Shown: positions 1-8,518, numbered from the stretch's first letter. The stretch is 11,445 nucleotides of DNA from Streptosporangiaceae bacterium (GCA_025934635.1 JAICWX010000271.1:1-11445), one strand, 5' to 3'. Notes: generated by a model not told the origin, from the letters alone. Translations and numbers: made by a program.

Positions 1-415
1 GCAGGACCAGGGCGCCGTGCTCGGCGCTGGGCATGTCCGGCGGGGCCTTCTGCAGGTTCTTGTCGACCACGGTGCGGTGCCGCAGCACCGACCGGGACCG
101 GTTCACCACCGCCTGCCGCAGGTACGCCAGCGCCTTCTCGGCATCTCGCAGGCGCTGCCAGCCGCCGTGCATGGCCACGAAGGAGTCCTGCACGACCTCC
201 TCGGCCGTGGGCGTGTCCCTCACCAGCAGCGCCGCCAGGCGCACCAGCGCCCGGTAATGCACTGAGTACAGTTCCGTGACCGCCCGGTCCGCGCTCCACC
301 CCGCGTGCGTCGCTGAGGATGCCATGAAGGCATCTGACACGATGCCACCATTGGCGAGCAGGGTTTCGGTCACATTGGTAGGACGCGGTGCCCCCTCTTC
401 CGGTTCACCCTCCAT
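1..415 (-). CDS. SigE-family (ECF-type) RNA polymerase sigma factor, N-terminal part, cut by window edge
   Basis: Reading the minus strand from ATG at 415 gives 138 codons with no stop before the window edge, so the C-terminus (region 4) is missing. Residues about 46-113 form sigma region 2: LYSVHYRALVRLAALLV, then AEEVVQDSFVAM, then AYLRQAVVNRSRSVLRH. This is the pattern of actinobacterial SigE-family ECF sigma factors, which direct core polymerase to alternative promoters. The 30-45 residues before region 2 are low-complexity and poorly conserved, so an in-frame ATG at 325 (residue 31) is an alternative start. I prefer 415 because GGAAG lies 7 nt upstream. The gene is divergent from the HIT gene. 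The regulon and any anti-sigma partner are not visible here. Confidence 0.85.
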   Translation of the reverse strand, partial: MEGEPEEGAPRPTNVTETLLANGGIVSDAFMASSATHAGWSADRAVTELYSVHYRALVRLAALLVRDTPTAEEVVQDSFVAMHGGWQRLRDAEKALAYLRQAVVNRSRSVLRHRTVVDKNLQKAPPDMPSAEHGALVL

Positions 416-715
416 CTGGCCGCTTCCGCGCCGCGGTGGGTGTCGCGCAGGACCATGCCCTCCGGTCCTTCATCCCCAGATCTCCCACCCATCTGCCCGT
501 AGGTCGTCTTGCCGTCACTGGCAAACCACCTGGCCAGCTGGCTTTTCTAACGGCCAGCCACGCACCCGGGCGGGGGTGCCGGCCGGATCAGGTGACGACT
601 CTCGGATACGCCGCCTGGGGAGGCCGGAGGATTGCCGAAAATCAAGAATATCCATTGAGCGCGAGGATACGACAGCACTTGCATGGATCGGCACCATAAC
701 AACGGATCGCAACAC

Positions 716-795
716 GGTTACCCTGCGGTACCCCGGGCATTGCCTGGGAGGTAACCCTGATATTGCCTGGGCGGTAACCCTCGTATTGCCTGAAT
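716..795. repeat. Three imperfect tandem 23-bp repeats plus a partial unit, upstream of the HIT gene
   Basis: Units run 727-749, 750-772 and 773-795, each starting GGTA-CCC and containing ATTGCCTG at the same offset (739, 762 and 785). A partial unit starting GGTTACCCTG is at 716-725. The GGTAACC and GGTTACC cores are palindromic. A 23-bp period is close to two helical turns, so all cores face the same side of the DNA, as expected for cooperative protein binding. The array ends about 95 bp before the HIT start and lies about 300 bp upstream of the divergent sigma gene. An operator role is inference. Confidence 0.7.
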
Positions 796-877
796 TGTGC
801 TGTGCCGTTGCATTACCGGGGCAGGCGCGACCCGCGCGGCCAGGCTGGATGATGATCCGCGAGCGGGCCGTGGGCCC

Positions 878-883
878 TAGGAT
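878..883 (+). promoter_or_regulatory. Candidate -10 box (TAGGAT) for a leaderless HIT transcript
   Basis: TAGGAT matches TANNNT and ends 6 nt before the GTG at 890, which would place the transcription start at or next to the start codon. No Shine-Dalgarno sequence fits between the two. No clear TTGACA-like -35 is visible. Confidence 0.5.
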
Positions 884-889
884 CTTCCC

Positions 890-1234
890 GTGGCTGAATG
901 CTTGTTCTGTGCCATCGTGGCCGGCGATATTCCTGCGACCACGGTGCTGGAAACCGACCGGATCCTGGCTTTCCGCGATATCGACCCGCAGGCCCCGACG
1001 CACGTGCTGATCATCCCGAAGGGCCACTATCCCGACGTGGCCGCCCTGGCCGCCGCCGACGCCTCGCTGCTCGGCGAGGTGATCACCGGGGCCTACCGGG
1101 TCGCCGCGGTCGAGGGCGTGGGGGAGACCGGCTACCGCGTCGTCTTCAATACCGGCGCCGACGCGGGGCAGGCCGTCCCGCACGTCCACGGGCACGTCCT
1201 CGGCGGCCGTTCTCTCGCCTGGCCGCCCGGATGA
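890..1234 (+). CDS. HIT-family (HinT-like) nucleotide hydrolase
   Basis: The 114-residue product has the histidine-triad signature PHVHGHVLGG, with H98, H100 and H102. HinT-like proteins hydrolyse purine nucleoside phosphoramidates and acyl-adenylates through a nucleotidylated histidine. An N-terminal C4-x2-C7 pair, common in bacterial HIT proteins, may help bind zinc. The length is typical of the HinT branch, and the body VLIIPKGHYPDV...VVFNTGADAGQAVPHVHGH (interrupted here) is complete. I chose GTG 890 because the family usually starts a few residues before the CxxC and because a -10 hexamer sits 6 nt upstream. The gene runs in the same direction as phoH, 148 bp upstream of it. A short GC-rich inverted repeat (1202-1208 with 1221-1227) overlaps its last codons. 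The physiological substrate cannot be read from sequence. Confidence 0.9.
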   Translation: MAECLFCAIVAGDIPATTVLETDRILAFRDIDPQAPTHVLIIPKGHYPDVAALAAADASLLGEVITGAYRVAAVEGVGETGYRVVFNTGADAGQAVPHVHGHVLGGRSLAWPPG

Positions 1235-1325
1235 CGCTGCCGTCCCGGATGACGCGGCCTTCCCTGATGGCTCTGTCTCCTGGCGTCACCCGCGCCGACC
1301 AACCACGGGCGTCTGGCATCCCGGA

Positions 1326-1331
1326 TAACAT
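1326..1331 (+). promoter_or_regulatory. Weak candidate -10 (TAACAT) for the phoH operon
   Basis: The 148-bp gap 1235-1382 holds one TANNNT hexamer in a locally less GC-rich patch. It would give an mRNA leader of about 45 nt. That leader contains a G5/C5 hairpin (1348-1352 with 1358-1362) just before the ribosome binding site GAGAAG (1371-1376). No -35 match is seen, and read-through from the HIT gene is equally possible. A 12-bp direct repeat CCCGGATGACGC (1226 and 1244) spans the end of the HIT gene. Confidence 0.3.
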
Positions 1332-1382
1332 GGTGCTCAGCACGCTCGGGGGGCGGTCCCCCGGGTCTTCGAGAAGATCGAA

Positions 1383-3548
<2,166 letters not shown>

Positions 3549-3558
3549 GGGACCCCTG

Positions 3559-4041
3559 ATGAGCATCGATATCGCCAACGAGGCGGGCATCGAGGTCGAC
3601 GAGGTGGGGCTGGCCGCGGTCGCCCGGTTCACGCTGGACCAGATGCGGATCCACCCGCTGGCCGAGCTTTCCGTCCTGCTCGTGGATGAGCAGGCGATGA
3701 CCGACCTGCACGAGCGCTGGATGGGCGAGCCGGGGCCGACGGACGTGCTCGCGTTCCCCATGGACGAGCTGCGCCCGCCGCACATGGACGGCAACCGGGC
3801 CGACCCGGGACCCGATCCGGGCCTGCTCGGTGACGTGGTGCTGTGCCCGCAGGTCGCCGCCGGGCAGGCGGAGAAGGCCGGCCACTCCACTCAGGATGAG
3901 CTCGAGCTGCTCTGCGTGCACGGCATCTTGCACCTGCTCGGTTACGACCACGCCGAGCCCGAGGAGCATGCCGCCATGTTCGGCACCCAGGACCAGCTGC
4001 TGAAGGCCTGGCGGGAGACGAAGGGGCAACCGGGCTTATGA
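3559..4041 (+). CDS. ybeY: Endoribonuclease YbeY, 16S rRNA maturation and ribosome quality control
   Basis: The 160-residue product has the signature [11 protein letters not shown], giving zinc ligands H121-x3-H125-x5-H131. Upstream is the conserved [12 protein letters not shown] segment (59-70). YbeY is a single-strand-specific metallo-endoribonuclease acting in 16S rRNA 3' processing and in removal of defective 70S ribosomes. ATG 3559 is chosen over in-frame upstream codons because AGGGGA (3547-3552), overlapping the phoH stop, lies 6 nt before it, and because the family begins at about this point. A segment rich in Pro, Gly and Asp (71-90) before [10 protein letters not shown] is a lineage insert seen in many actinobacterial members. 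The end overlaps corC by 4 nt (ATGA), implying translational coupling. Position between phoH and corC matches the ybeZ-ybeY-ybeX arrangement. Confidence 0.95.
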   Translation: MSIDIANEAGIEVDEVGLAAVARFTLDQMRIHPLAELSVLLVDEQAMTDLHERWMGEPGPTDVLAFPMDELRPPHMDGNRADPGPDPGLLGDVVLCPQVAAGQAEKAGHSTQDELELLCVHGILHLLGYDHAEPEEHAAMFGTQDQLLKAWRETKGQPGL

Positions 4042-5324
4042 CCGCTCCAGCGTGGCTGCTGGTCGCTGCGGCCGTGCTCGCCCTCGTGGCTGGCTGGTGC
4101 GCGAACGCGGAGGCTGCGCTGGCGCTCGTCTCCGCCACCGGCGCGGCCGACCGCGCCGCCGGAGACAGGCAAACCCGGCTCAGCGTCGTGGCCGCCGACC
4201 TGCCCCGCTACATGAGCGTCCTGCTCCTGCTCAAGGGCATCTGCGAGATCGCCGCCGCGGTGCTGGTCACGGCGGCCTTCGCGAGCTGGCTGAGCGACGA
4301 CTGGCGGGCGGTCCTGTCCGCGCTGGCCGTGGTGCTCGGGCTGCGCTACCTGCTGACTGGCGTGCGCCCGCAGACCGGGCGCATCGGCCCGCGGACCGAG
4401 CGCACCGCCCGGCGCGCGGCCGCGTTCCTGTACCCGCTGACCCGGGCCCTGGGCCCGCTGGCGGGGGTGCTCGTCGCGTGCGGCAACGCCCTGCCCCCGG
4501 CCCGCCGGACCCGGCCGCAGCCCGGCGAGGAGGGCCAGCAGGACCGGGCCGAGCTGCGCGGCCTGGTGGACTACCTGGAGCGCCGGACGGACATCGAGCC
4601 GGGCGAGCGGGATATGGTCCGCTCCGTCTTCGAGCTCGGCGACACCATCGTCAGGGAAGTCATGGTGCCCCGCACCGAGATGGTGTTCATCGAGGCCGAC
4701 AAGACCGTCGAGCAGGGCCTGTCGCTGGCGCTGCGCAGCGGGTTCTCCCGGATCCCGGTGGTCGGCGAGAACGAGGACGACGTGGTGGGCATCGCCTACC
4801 TCAAGGACATCGTGGCCTGGTCGCACGAGCATCCCGGGGCCGACGCCACCGAGAAGGTCGCGACCGTGATGCGCCCGGCCAGCTACGTGCCCGACAGCAA
4901 GCCGGTGGACGAACTGCTCCGCCAGATGCAGGCGCAGCGCAGCCACGTGGCCATCGTGATCGACGAGTACGGCGGCACGGCCGGCCTGGCCACCATCGAG
5001 GACATCCTGGAGGAGATCGTCGGCGAGATCGCCGACGAGTACGACGACAACGAGCAGCCCCCGGTGGAGTGGCTCTCGCCCGGCTCCGCCCGGGTCACCG
5101 CCCGGCTCTCGGTGACCGAGCTCGGCGAGCTGTTCGGCGTCAGCCTGGAGGACGAGGACGTGGAGACGGTGGCCGGCCTGCTGGCCCGGGTCCTCGGCCG
5201 GGTCCCGATCGCGGGCTCGACCGGCACCGTCCACGGGCTGCGGCTCACCGCGGAGAACCTGGCGGGCCGGCGCAACAAGATCGGCACCGTGCTGGTGGAA
5301 CGCGCGGGGGACGACGGCCCGTAG
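4038..5324 (+). CDS. CorC/HlyC-family membrane protein: CNNM (DUF21) domain, CBS pair, CorC_HlyC domain
   Basis: The 428-residue product has an N-terminal DUF21/CNNM membrane domain with hydrophobic segments near residues 4-24, 58-82, 90-108 and 127-150. A CBS pair follows (about 205-333), opening with [16 protein letters not shown] and closing with [20 protein letters not shown], both hallmarks. The C-terminal CorC_HlyC transporter-associated domain is about 343-424. The family is linked to magnesium and cobalt efflux or resistance; CBS pairs bind adenine nucleotides. Older 'hemolysin' names are historical. The start overlaps the ybeY stop in ATGA at 4038-4041, so the two are co-translated. 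Its TAG stop (5322-5324) forms the first bases of the -10 hexamer proposed for the next gene. The ybeX-like position next to phoH-ybeY suggests a link to ribosome maturation besides ion handling. The transport substrate is not determined. Confidence 0.93.
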   Translation: MTAPAWLLVAAAVLALVAGWCANAEAALALVSATGAADRAAGDRQTRLSVVAADLPRYMSVLLLLKGICEIAAAVLVTAAFASWLSDDWRAVLSALAVVLGLRYLLTGVRPQTGRIGPRTERTARRAAAFLYPLTRALGPLAGVLVACGNALPPARRTRPQPGEEGQQDRAELRGLVDYLERRTDIEPGERDMVRSVFELGDTIVREVMVPRTEMVFIEADKTVEQGLSLALRSGFSRIPVVGENEDDVVGIAYLKDIVAWSHEHPGADATEKVATVMRPASYVPDSKPVDELLRQMQAQRSHVAIVIDEYGGTAGLATIEDILEEIVGEIADEYDDNEQPPVEWLSPGSARVTARLSVTELGELFGVSLEDEDVETVAGLLARVLGRVPIAGSTGTVHGLRLTAENLAGRRNKIGTVLVERAGDDGP

Positions 5325-5327
5325 ACT
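5322..5327 (+). promoter_or_regulatory. Candidate -10 box (TAGACT) embedded in the corC stop codon
   Basis: TAGACT is a common actinobacterial -10 and ends 7 nt before GTG 5335, suggesting a leaderless transcript for the cytidine-deaminase-like gene alongside operon read-through. The TAG of corC is its first half. There is no clear -35. Confidence 0.45.
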
Positions 5328-5334
5328 CGTCCAG

Positions 5335-5676
5335 GTGAGCGAAGTGACTCCCGGCCAGGAAGACCTCAAGATCATCACCCTGGCCCGGTCCACCCGGGCC
5401 CGGGTGGCGGCGTCCGAGGGCGCGGCGGTCCGCGACGAGACCGGCCGCACCTACACCGCCGCGGCGGTGGCCCTGCCGTCGCTGCGGCTGTCCGCGCTGC
5501 GCCTGGCCGTGGCCATGGCGGTATCCAGCGGCGCGGAGAAGCTCGAGGCGGCCGCGCTGGTCAGCGAGGCCGAGATGGACCCGGGTGACCTGGCCGTAAT
5601 CCGCGACCTCGGCCCGGACGCGGTAGTGTTCCACGCCGCCCCGGACGGCACCATCCGCCAGGCGCTCCGCCCCTGA
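5335..5676 (+). CDS. Cytidine deaminase-like protein lacking the catalytic zinc site
   Basis: The 113-residue product resembles the small actinobacterial 'cytidine deaminase' found between corC and era: GAAVRDETGRTYTAAAVALP, then LSALRLAVAMAVSSGAEKLEAAALV. In active tetrameric Cdd the corresponding helix begins with CAE (zinc Cys, catalytic Glu) and a PCGxC pair follows. Here the first is S53-A54-L55, and the whole protein contains no cysteine. It therefore should not bind catalytic zinc or deaminate cytidine by the known mechanism. The fold may be kept for a structural or binding role. GTG 5335 is supported by the -10 hexamer 7 nt upstream. GTG 5344 is an alternative, as AGGTGA lies 5 nt before it. 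The stop falls inside the first unit of a 15-bp tandem repeat. The position before era matches that of cdd in many Gram-positive genomes. Confidence 0.82.
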   Translation: MSEVTPGQEDLKIITLARSTRARVAASEGAAVRDETGRTYTAAAVALPSLRLSALRLAVAMAVSSGAEKLEAAALVSEAEMDPGDLAVIRDLGPDAVVFHAAPDGTIRQALRP

Positions 5677-5831
5677 CCGCGCCGCCCCTGACCGCGCCGC
5701 CCCTGACCGCGCCGCCCCTGACCGCGCCGCCCCTGACCGCGGAGCCCTGACCACTGCGTCCCTGACCGCCAGGTCCCTGGCCGTCAGGTCTCTGACGGCC
5801 GGGCCCGTGGCCGCTACGTCCCTGCCCGCCA
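5667..5831. repeat. Eleven-unit 15-bp tandem repeat between the Cdd-like and Nudix genes, perfect on the left and decaying to the right
   Basis: The unit CCGCCCCTGACCGCG is exact in five copies (5667-5741). The same 15-bp register continues with increasing divergence in units starting at 5742, 5757, 5772, 5787, 5802 and 5817, most retaining CCCTG. The first unit contains the stop of the Cdd-like gene, and the last two contain the stop and C-terminal codons of the convergent Nudix gene. Rightward transcripts here are C-rich with few G and no strong hairpin, so a Rho-dependent (rut-like) termination role is possible; this is inference. Confidence 0.9.
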
Positions 5832-6302
5832 CGCCAGCCGCACCGGCGCCGCGGGCACGCCGTCGCTGAGCAGGCTGTCCACCAGGTCGCTCAGCCCGGC
5901 CGGCACGATCTTGTCGCCGGTTGCCCGCAGCTCGCCGGCCGTCCACCAGCGGTGCCCGGTGATGACCGAACGCTCGAGTGCTTCCTGCCCGTCCGTGTCG
6001 ACCCGCGGTTCCGCCACCCGGACCAGGAAATAGGCGTCCGCCCCGAAGAAGGCCCGCCCGCCCGCGGTCGTCCACAGCCCGGCGCTCGTCGCCACCACCG
6101 GGCCGATGTCGGCCTCGGCCCGGACGTGCCCCGTCTCCTCGGCCAGCTCCCTGACCGCGGCGGCTTCCAGGCTCTCCCCGCGGTGCACCCCGCCGCCCGG
6201 CGTGAACCAGGCCGTTCCCCGCGGATCGGCCGCGCTGAACAGCAGGACCCGCCCGGCCGGATCGAGCACGAGCAGGCGGGCGGTGGGCCGGAATCGGGGC
6301 AT
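5814..6302 (-). CDS. Nudix hydrolase
   Basis: The 162-residue product contains a complete Nudix box (residues 37-59), G-x5-E-x7-REL-x-EE-x-G, read as GGVHRGESLEAAAVRELAEE followed by TG. The catalytic E52, E55 and E56 are present. Nudix enzymes cleave nucleoside diphosphates linked to another moiety. The flanking sequence (TARLLVLDPAGRVLLF, then WFTPGGG) is typical of generic MutT-like members, and the substrate cannot be predicted. ATG 6302 is chosen because TACCGT sits 6 nt upstream and homology begins right after it; the in-frame extension to 6773 would cross the divergent era gene. It is transcribed opposite to its neighbours. Its 3' end (WRAGT and stop) lies in the degenerate end of the 15-bp repeat, so its C-terminus may vary between strains. 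Confidence 0.9.
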   Translation of the reverse strand: MPRFRPTARLLVLDPAGRVLLFSAADPRGTAWFTPGGGVHRGESLEAAAVRELAEETGHVRAEADIGPVVATSAGLWTTAGGRAFFGADAYFLVRVAEPRVDTDGQEALERSVITGHRWWTAGELRATGDKIVPAGLSDLVDSLLSDGVPAAPVRLAWRAGT

Positions 6303-6308
6303 GGGACG

Positions 6309-6314
6309 ACGGTA
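6309..6314 (-). promoter_or_regulatory. Candidate -10 box (TACCGT) for a leaderless Nudix transcript
   Basis: On the minus strand TACCGT matches TANNNT and ends 6 nt before ATG 6302. No Shine-Dalgarno sequence is present. Confidence 0.4.
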
Positions 6315-6372
6315 GCGCCGCGCCTTTTCCCGGTACCAAACGAGTGAGGCTTTCCGCCCTCCTGTCATGCGC

Positions 6373-6378
6373 GAGAAT
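6373..6378 (+). promoter_or_regulatory. Candidate -10 box (GAGAAT) for a leaderless era transcript
   Basis: GAGAAT (A at position 2, T at position 6) ends 6 nt before GTG 6385. The 82-bp gap to the divergent Nudix gene must hold both promoters. No Shine-Dalgarno sequence precedes either possible era start. Confidence 0.4.
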
Positions 6379-6384
6379 AAGCAG

Positions 6385-7302
6385 GTGAACCATTCCCCGC
6401 CGGCCCCCGCGTTTCGATCCGGGTTTGCCTGCCTGGCAGGCCGTCCCAACGTGGGCAAGTCGACGCTGACCAACGCGCTGGTCGGTGCCAAGGTGGCGAT
6501 TACCAGCGACCGGCCGCAGACCACCCGGCGGGTGATCCGCGGCATCGTGCACCGTCCGGACGCCCAGCTGATCCTGGTCGACACGCCCGGCTTGCACAAG
6601 CCGCGCACCCTGCTCGGCGAGCGGCTGGACAGCCTGGTCAGGAACACCCTCACCGAGGTCGACGTGATCGGCTTCTGCGTCCCGGCCACGGATCCGGTGG
6701 GGCCCGGCGACCGGTTCTTCGCCCGCGAGCTGGAGAACGTGAAGAAGACCCCCGTGGTGGTGGTCGTGACCAAATGCGACCAGGTGCCGCCCGAGCGGGT
6801 CGCCGAGCAGCTGCTGGCGGTGAGCGCCCTGGGCGACTGGGCCGACGTCGTCCCGGTCTCCGCGGTAACCGGCTACCAGCTCGACGTGCTCGCGGACGTC
6901 CTGGTCTCGCACCTGCCCGCGGGCGTGGCCCTGTACCCGGACGGCGAGCTGACCGACGAGCCGGAGCAGATCATGGTGGCCGAGCTGATCAGGGAGGCGG
7001 CGCTGGACGGCGTGCGGGACGAGCTGCCGCACTCGATCGCGGTGGTGGTCGAGGAGATGGGGCCGCGGCCCGGCCGCGACGACCTCACCGACGTGCACGC
7101 CGAGCTCTACGTCGAGCGGCCGACCCAGAAGGCCATCGTCATCGGCGCCGGGGGAGTGCGGCTGAAGGAAGTGGGCACCCGGGCCCGCCACCAGATCGAG
7201 GCGCTCCTCGGCACCAAGGTCTACCTCGACCTGCGCGTGAAGATCGCCAAGGACTGGCAGCGCAACCCCCGGCAGCTGCGCCGCCTGGGCTTCTACGACT
7301 GA
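6385..7302 (+). CDS. era: GTPase Era, 30S ribosomal subunit assembly
   Basis: The 305-residue product has an N-terminal GTPase domain: G1 GRPNVGKST (19-27), the switch I segment DRPQTTRRVIRGI with the G2 threonine, G3 DTPG (66-69) followed by LHKP, and G4 TKCD (129-132, with Thr replacing Asn of NKxD, as is usual in Era). The C-terminal KH domain carries VIGAGGVRLKEVGTRARHQI. Era binds the 3' end of 16S rRNA and monitors 30S maturation, matching the nearby ybeY. GTG 6385 is preferred because a -10-like hexamer lies 6 nt upstream; ATG 6367 would add six residues but has no Shine-Dalgarno. The last 10 nt overlap the end of the convergent GNAT gene. Length is normal for the family. Confidence 0.95.
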   Translation: MNHSPPAPAFRSGFACLAGRPNVGKSTLTNALVGAKVAITSDRPQTTRRVIRGIVHRPDAQLILVDTPGLHKPRTLLGERLDSLVRNTLTEVDVIGFCVPATDPVGPGDRFFARELENVKKTPVVVVVTKCDQVPPERVAEQLLAVSALGDWADVVPVSAVTGYQLDVLADVLVSHLPAGVALYPDGELTDEPEQIMVAELIREAALDGVRDELPHSIAVVVEEMGPRPGRDDLTDVHAELYVERPTQKAIVIGAGGVRLKEVGTRARHQIEALLGTKVYLDLRVKIAKDWQRNPRQLRRLGFYD

Positions 7303-8354
7303 GCCGGCTGGGCCCGGTCCGGCTGGGCCCGATCCGGCTGGGCCCGATCCGGCTGGGCCAGGACCTGGGTGGCCGGCAGTTCCCAGGACCGCTCGGTCTT
7401 GCCGATCAGCTGGTAGCCGAGCGTCTCGTTGATCCCGATCATGTGCCCGTTGGTCTCGGCATTGCTGGTCAGGATGTGCTTGACCTGCGGCTCGTGGCGG
7501 GCCAGCAGGTCCAGCATGGCGAGCTTGAGCCGCAGCCCCAGCCGGTGCCCGCGGTGTGCCCTGGCCACCGCGGTCAGCGCCTGGAAGCCCCACTCCGGCA
7601 GCTCCGGCCCGGTCTCGACCATGGTCAGGCCGGCCGGCTCGCCGGTGCCGTCATGGCACGCCATCACGGTGTACGGCACCATGCCGTGCACCCGCGCCCG
7701 CTCGTCGGTCGCCCGGACCCGGGCGGCGTCCCACCGCAGTTCCTGGTGGCTCGGATCGCGCGGGGCGTCCTCGCCCGCGCGGTTGAGCACGGCCACCTGG
7801 TCCAGGTGCTCCTCCGGCGTCGCGCCCGCCCAGCTGGTCAGCGAGTACCCGGCCGAAGCGGCCCGCGCCGCGTCCCGCAGCCCGGCCCGCCGTTCCGGCG
7901 GGAGGGCATCGGTGTCCGCCGCCCGCCGGATCTCGTTCAGCCCCCAGGTCGCCCCGGACGCCCGGGCGAACGCCTCTCCCGGCGAGGCCGCCCAGGCGTA
8001 CCCGGTCAGCAGCTCGCGCCCGCCGGCGACCGCCCGCCCGGCGGCGTGCCGCAGCAGGGCGGTGCCGAGCCCGTGCCGCTGCCGCTGCGGCCGCACCGAC
8101 AGGTCAAGGAAACTGAGGTGCCCGTTGTCCCGGTCCGGCAGCTCGAGCAGGTACCACCCGCCGATCCCGGCTGCGTCCTCCAGCAGCCAGGTCTCCCGCG
8201 GGTCGCCCATGAACCCGGTCTGCAGCCAGCCCAGGAAAACCCGCGGCGGCATCATCGGCGTGCCCGGGTCGTCCGCCTCCCTGGTCGCCCGGTGGATCTC
8301 GTAACAGGCATCGACCCGCTTCCCGTCCTCAGCCCCGAACCGCTCAATGCCCAT
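7293..8354 (-). CDS. Double-GNAT-domain N-acetyltransferase, paralogue 1
   Basis: The 353-residue product has two GNAT folds. The N-terminal one has acetyl-CoA motif A at SVRPQRQRHGLGTALL (86-101). The C-terminal one has TAVARAHRGHRLGLRLKLAM (261-280) and HMIGINETLGY (304-314). Two-domain GNATs of this kind include the mycothiol synthase MshD; the acceptor here is unknown. It is clearly paralogous to the gene at 9238-10266, sharing LLRHAAGRA, SPGEAFARA, AGYSL-SWAG and EPQ. ATG 8354 is chosen because homology starts there. An in-frame GTG at 8390 is conserved in the paralogue and remains possible. The C-terminus ends in three AQPDR pentapeptides encoded by a 15-bp tandem repeat. Its stop lies inside the convergent era gene (10-nt overlap). 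Confidence 0.9.
   Translation of the reverse strand: MGIERFGAEDGKRVDACYEIHRATREADDPGTPMMPPRVFLGWLQTGFMGDPRETWLLEDAAGIGGWYLLELPDRDNGHLSFLDLSVRPQRQRHGLGTALLRHAAGRAVAGGRELLTGYAWAASPGEAFARASGATWGLNEIRRAADTDALPPERRAGLRDAARAASAGYSLTSWAGATPEEHLDQVAVLNRAGEDAPRDPSHQELRWDAARVRATDERARVHGMVPYTVMACHDGTGEPAGLTMVETGPELPEWGFQALTAVARAHRGHRLGLRLKLAMLDLLARHEPQVKHILTSNAETNGHMIGINETLGYQLIGKTERSWELPATQVLAQPDRAQPDRAQPDRAQPAQS
7304..7363. repeat. Four-unit 15-bp tandem repeat at the era / GNAT-1 junction
   Basis: The unit CCGGCTGGGCCCGAT occurs at 7304, 7319, 7334 and 7349. The two middle copies are exact; the first has one change and the last diverges at its end. On the minus strand it encodes the AQPDR repeats of the acetyltransferase tail. 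It begins two bases after the era stop codon. The period equals that of the repeat at 5667-5831 but the sequence differs. Confidence 0.9.
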
Positions 8355-8392
8355 CCCCCCAGCGAACCGCACCCCCGGCCTCGCCGCCACTC

Positions 8393-8398
8393 AATATC
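8393..8398 (-). promoter_or_regulatory. Candidate -10 box (GATATT) for GNAT-1, conserved in the paralogue
   Basis: On the minus strand GATATT ends exactly 38 nt before ATG 8354. The paralogous gene has the same hexamer at the same distance, and the 38-nt leaders are similar (27 of 38 positions by my count), ending GCGGTTSGCTGGGRGG just before ATG. Conservation of hexamer and spacing supports a promoter; the -35 is unclear. Confidence 0.5.
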
Positions 8399-8495
8399 CG
8401 CCCCTGACGGATCCCAGTGATCTCGTCAGTCTCACCAGTCCCTGGAACTGCGGCCATTTCCCCGCTTTGGCGGAAATGAGGTATCGGATCTGTAT

Positions 8496-8518
8496 CAGCC
8501 CCCGCGCAGCGGGGGCTG
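8496..8518. promoter_or_regulatory. Perfect 10-bp GC-rich inverted repeat upstream of the TerB-like gene
   Basis: CAGCCCCCGC (8496-8505) and GCGGGGGCTG (8509-8518) are exact reverse complements around a 3-nt loop, in the 269-bp region between the divergent GNAT-1 and TerB-like genes. There is no T-tract on either side, so it is not a canonical intrinsic terminator. It could be an mRNA leader hairpin of the rightward gene (a weak TTGGCG at 8467-8472 lies upstream) or a protein site. The rest of the gap shows no gene. Confidence 0.6.

Larger units (their letters stand above)
416..889. other. Intergenic region between the sigma factor gene and the HIT gene
   Basis: About 470 bp between divergent genes. 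Open frames crossing it lack family-like sequence and good starts, so I treat it as non-coding. It is less GC-rich than the genes in its right half (about 640-790). It contains the tandem repeat at 716-795 and, at its right end, a -10 hexamer for the HIT gene. I could not place a convincing promoter for the leftward sigma gene. Confidence 0.6.

Noticed and set aside
716..795. CRISPR array or iteron origin for the 23-bp repeats
   Set aside because: Repeats are directly tandem with no unique spacers, only about three units, and no replication or cas gene is near.
276..1010. Plus-strand open frame of 244 codons in the sigma/HIT gap
   Set aside because: It overlaps the sigma factor N-terminus on the other strand and the HIT gene in another frame. 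The product lacks any family-like pattern.
1202..1227. Intrinsic terminator at the end of the HIT gene (GGCGGCC/GGCCGCC)
   Set aside because: The stem lies wholly within the coding sequence, has a 12-nt loop and is not followed by a T-tract.
3942..5450. Minus-strand open frame of 502 codons opposite corC
   Set aside because: Shadow of corC, rich in His/Gln/Asp/Val from reverse-complemented codons. corC itself has CBS and CorC_HlyC hallmarks.
5245..7593. Very long minus-strand open frame (782 codons) across corC end, Cdd-like, Nudix and era
   Set aside because: It is antisense or out of frame to genes with clear family motifs, has low-complexity Arg/Gly/Ala/His composition and no recognisable domain. 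Long spurious frames are expected in high-GC DNA.
6774..8420. Plus-strand open frame of 548 codons overlapping era and GNAT-1
   Set aside because: Composition is repetitive Arg/Gly/Pro without a domain and it runs across two well-supported genes in other frames.
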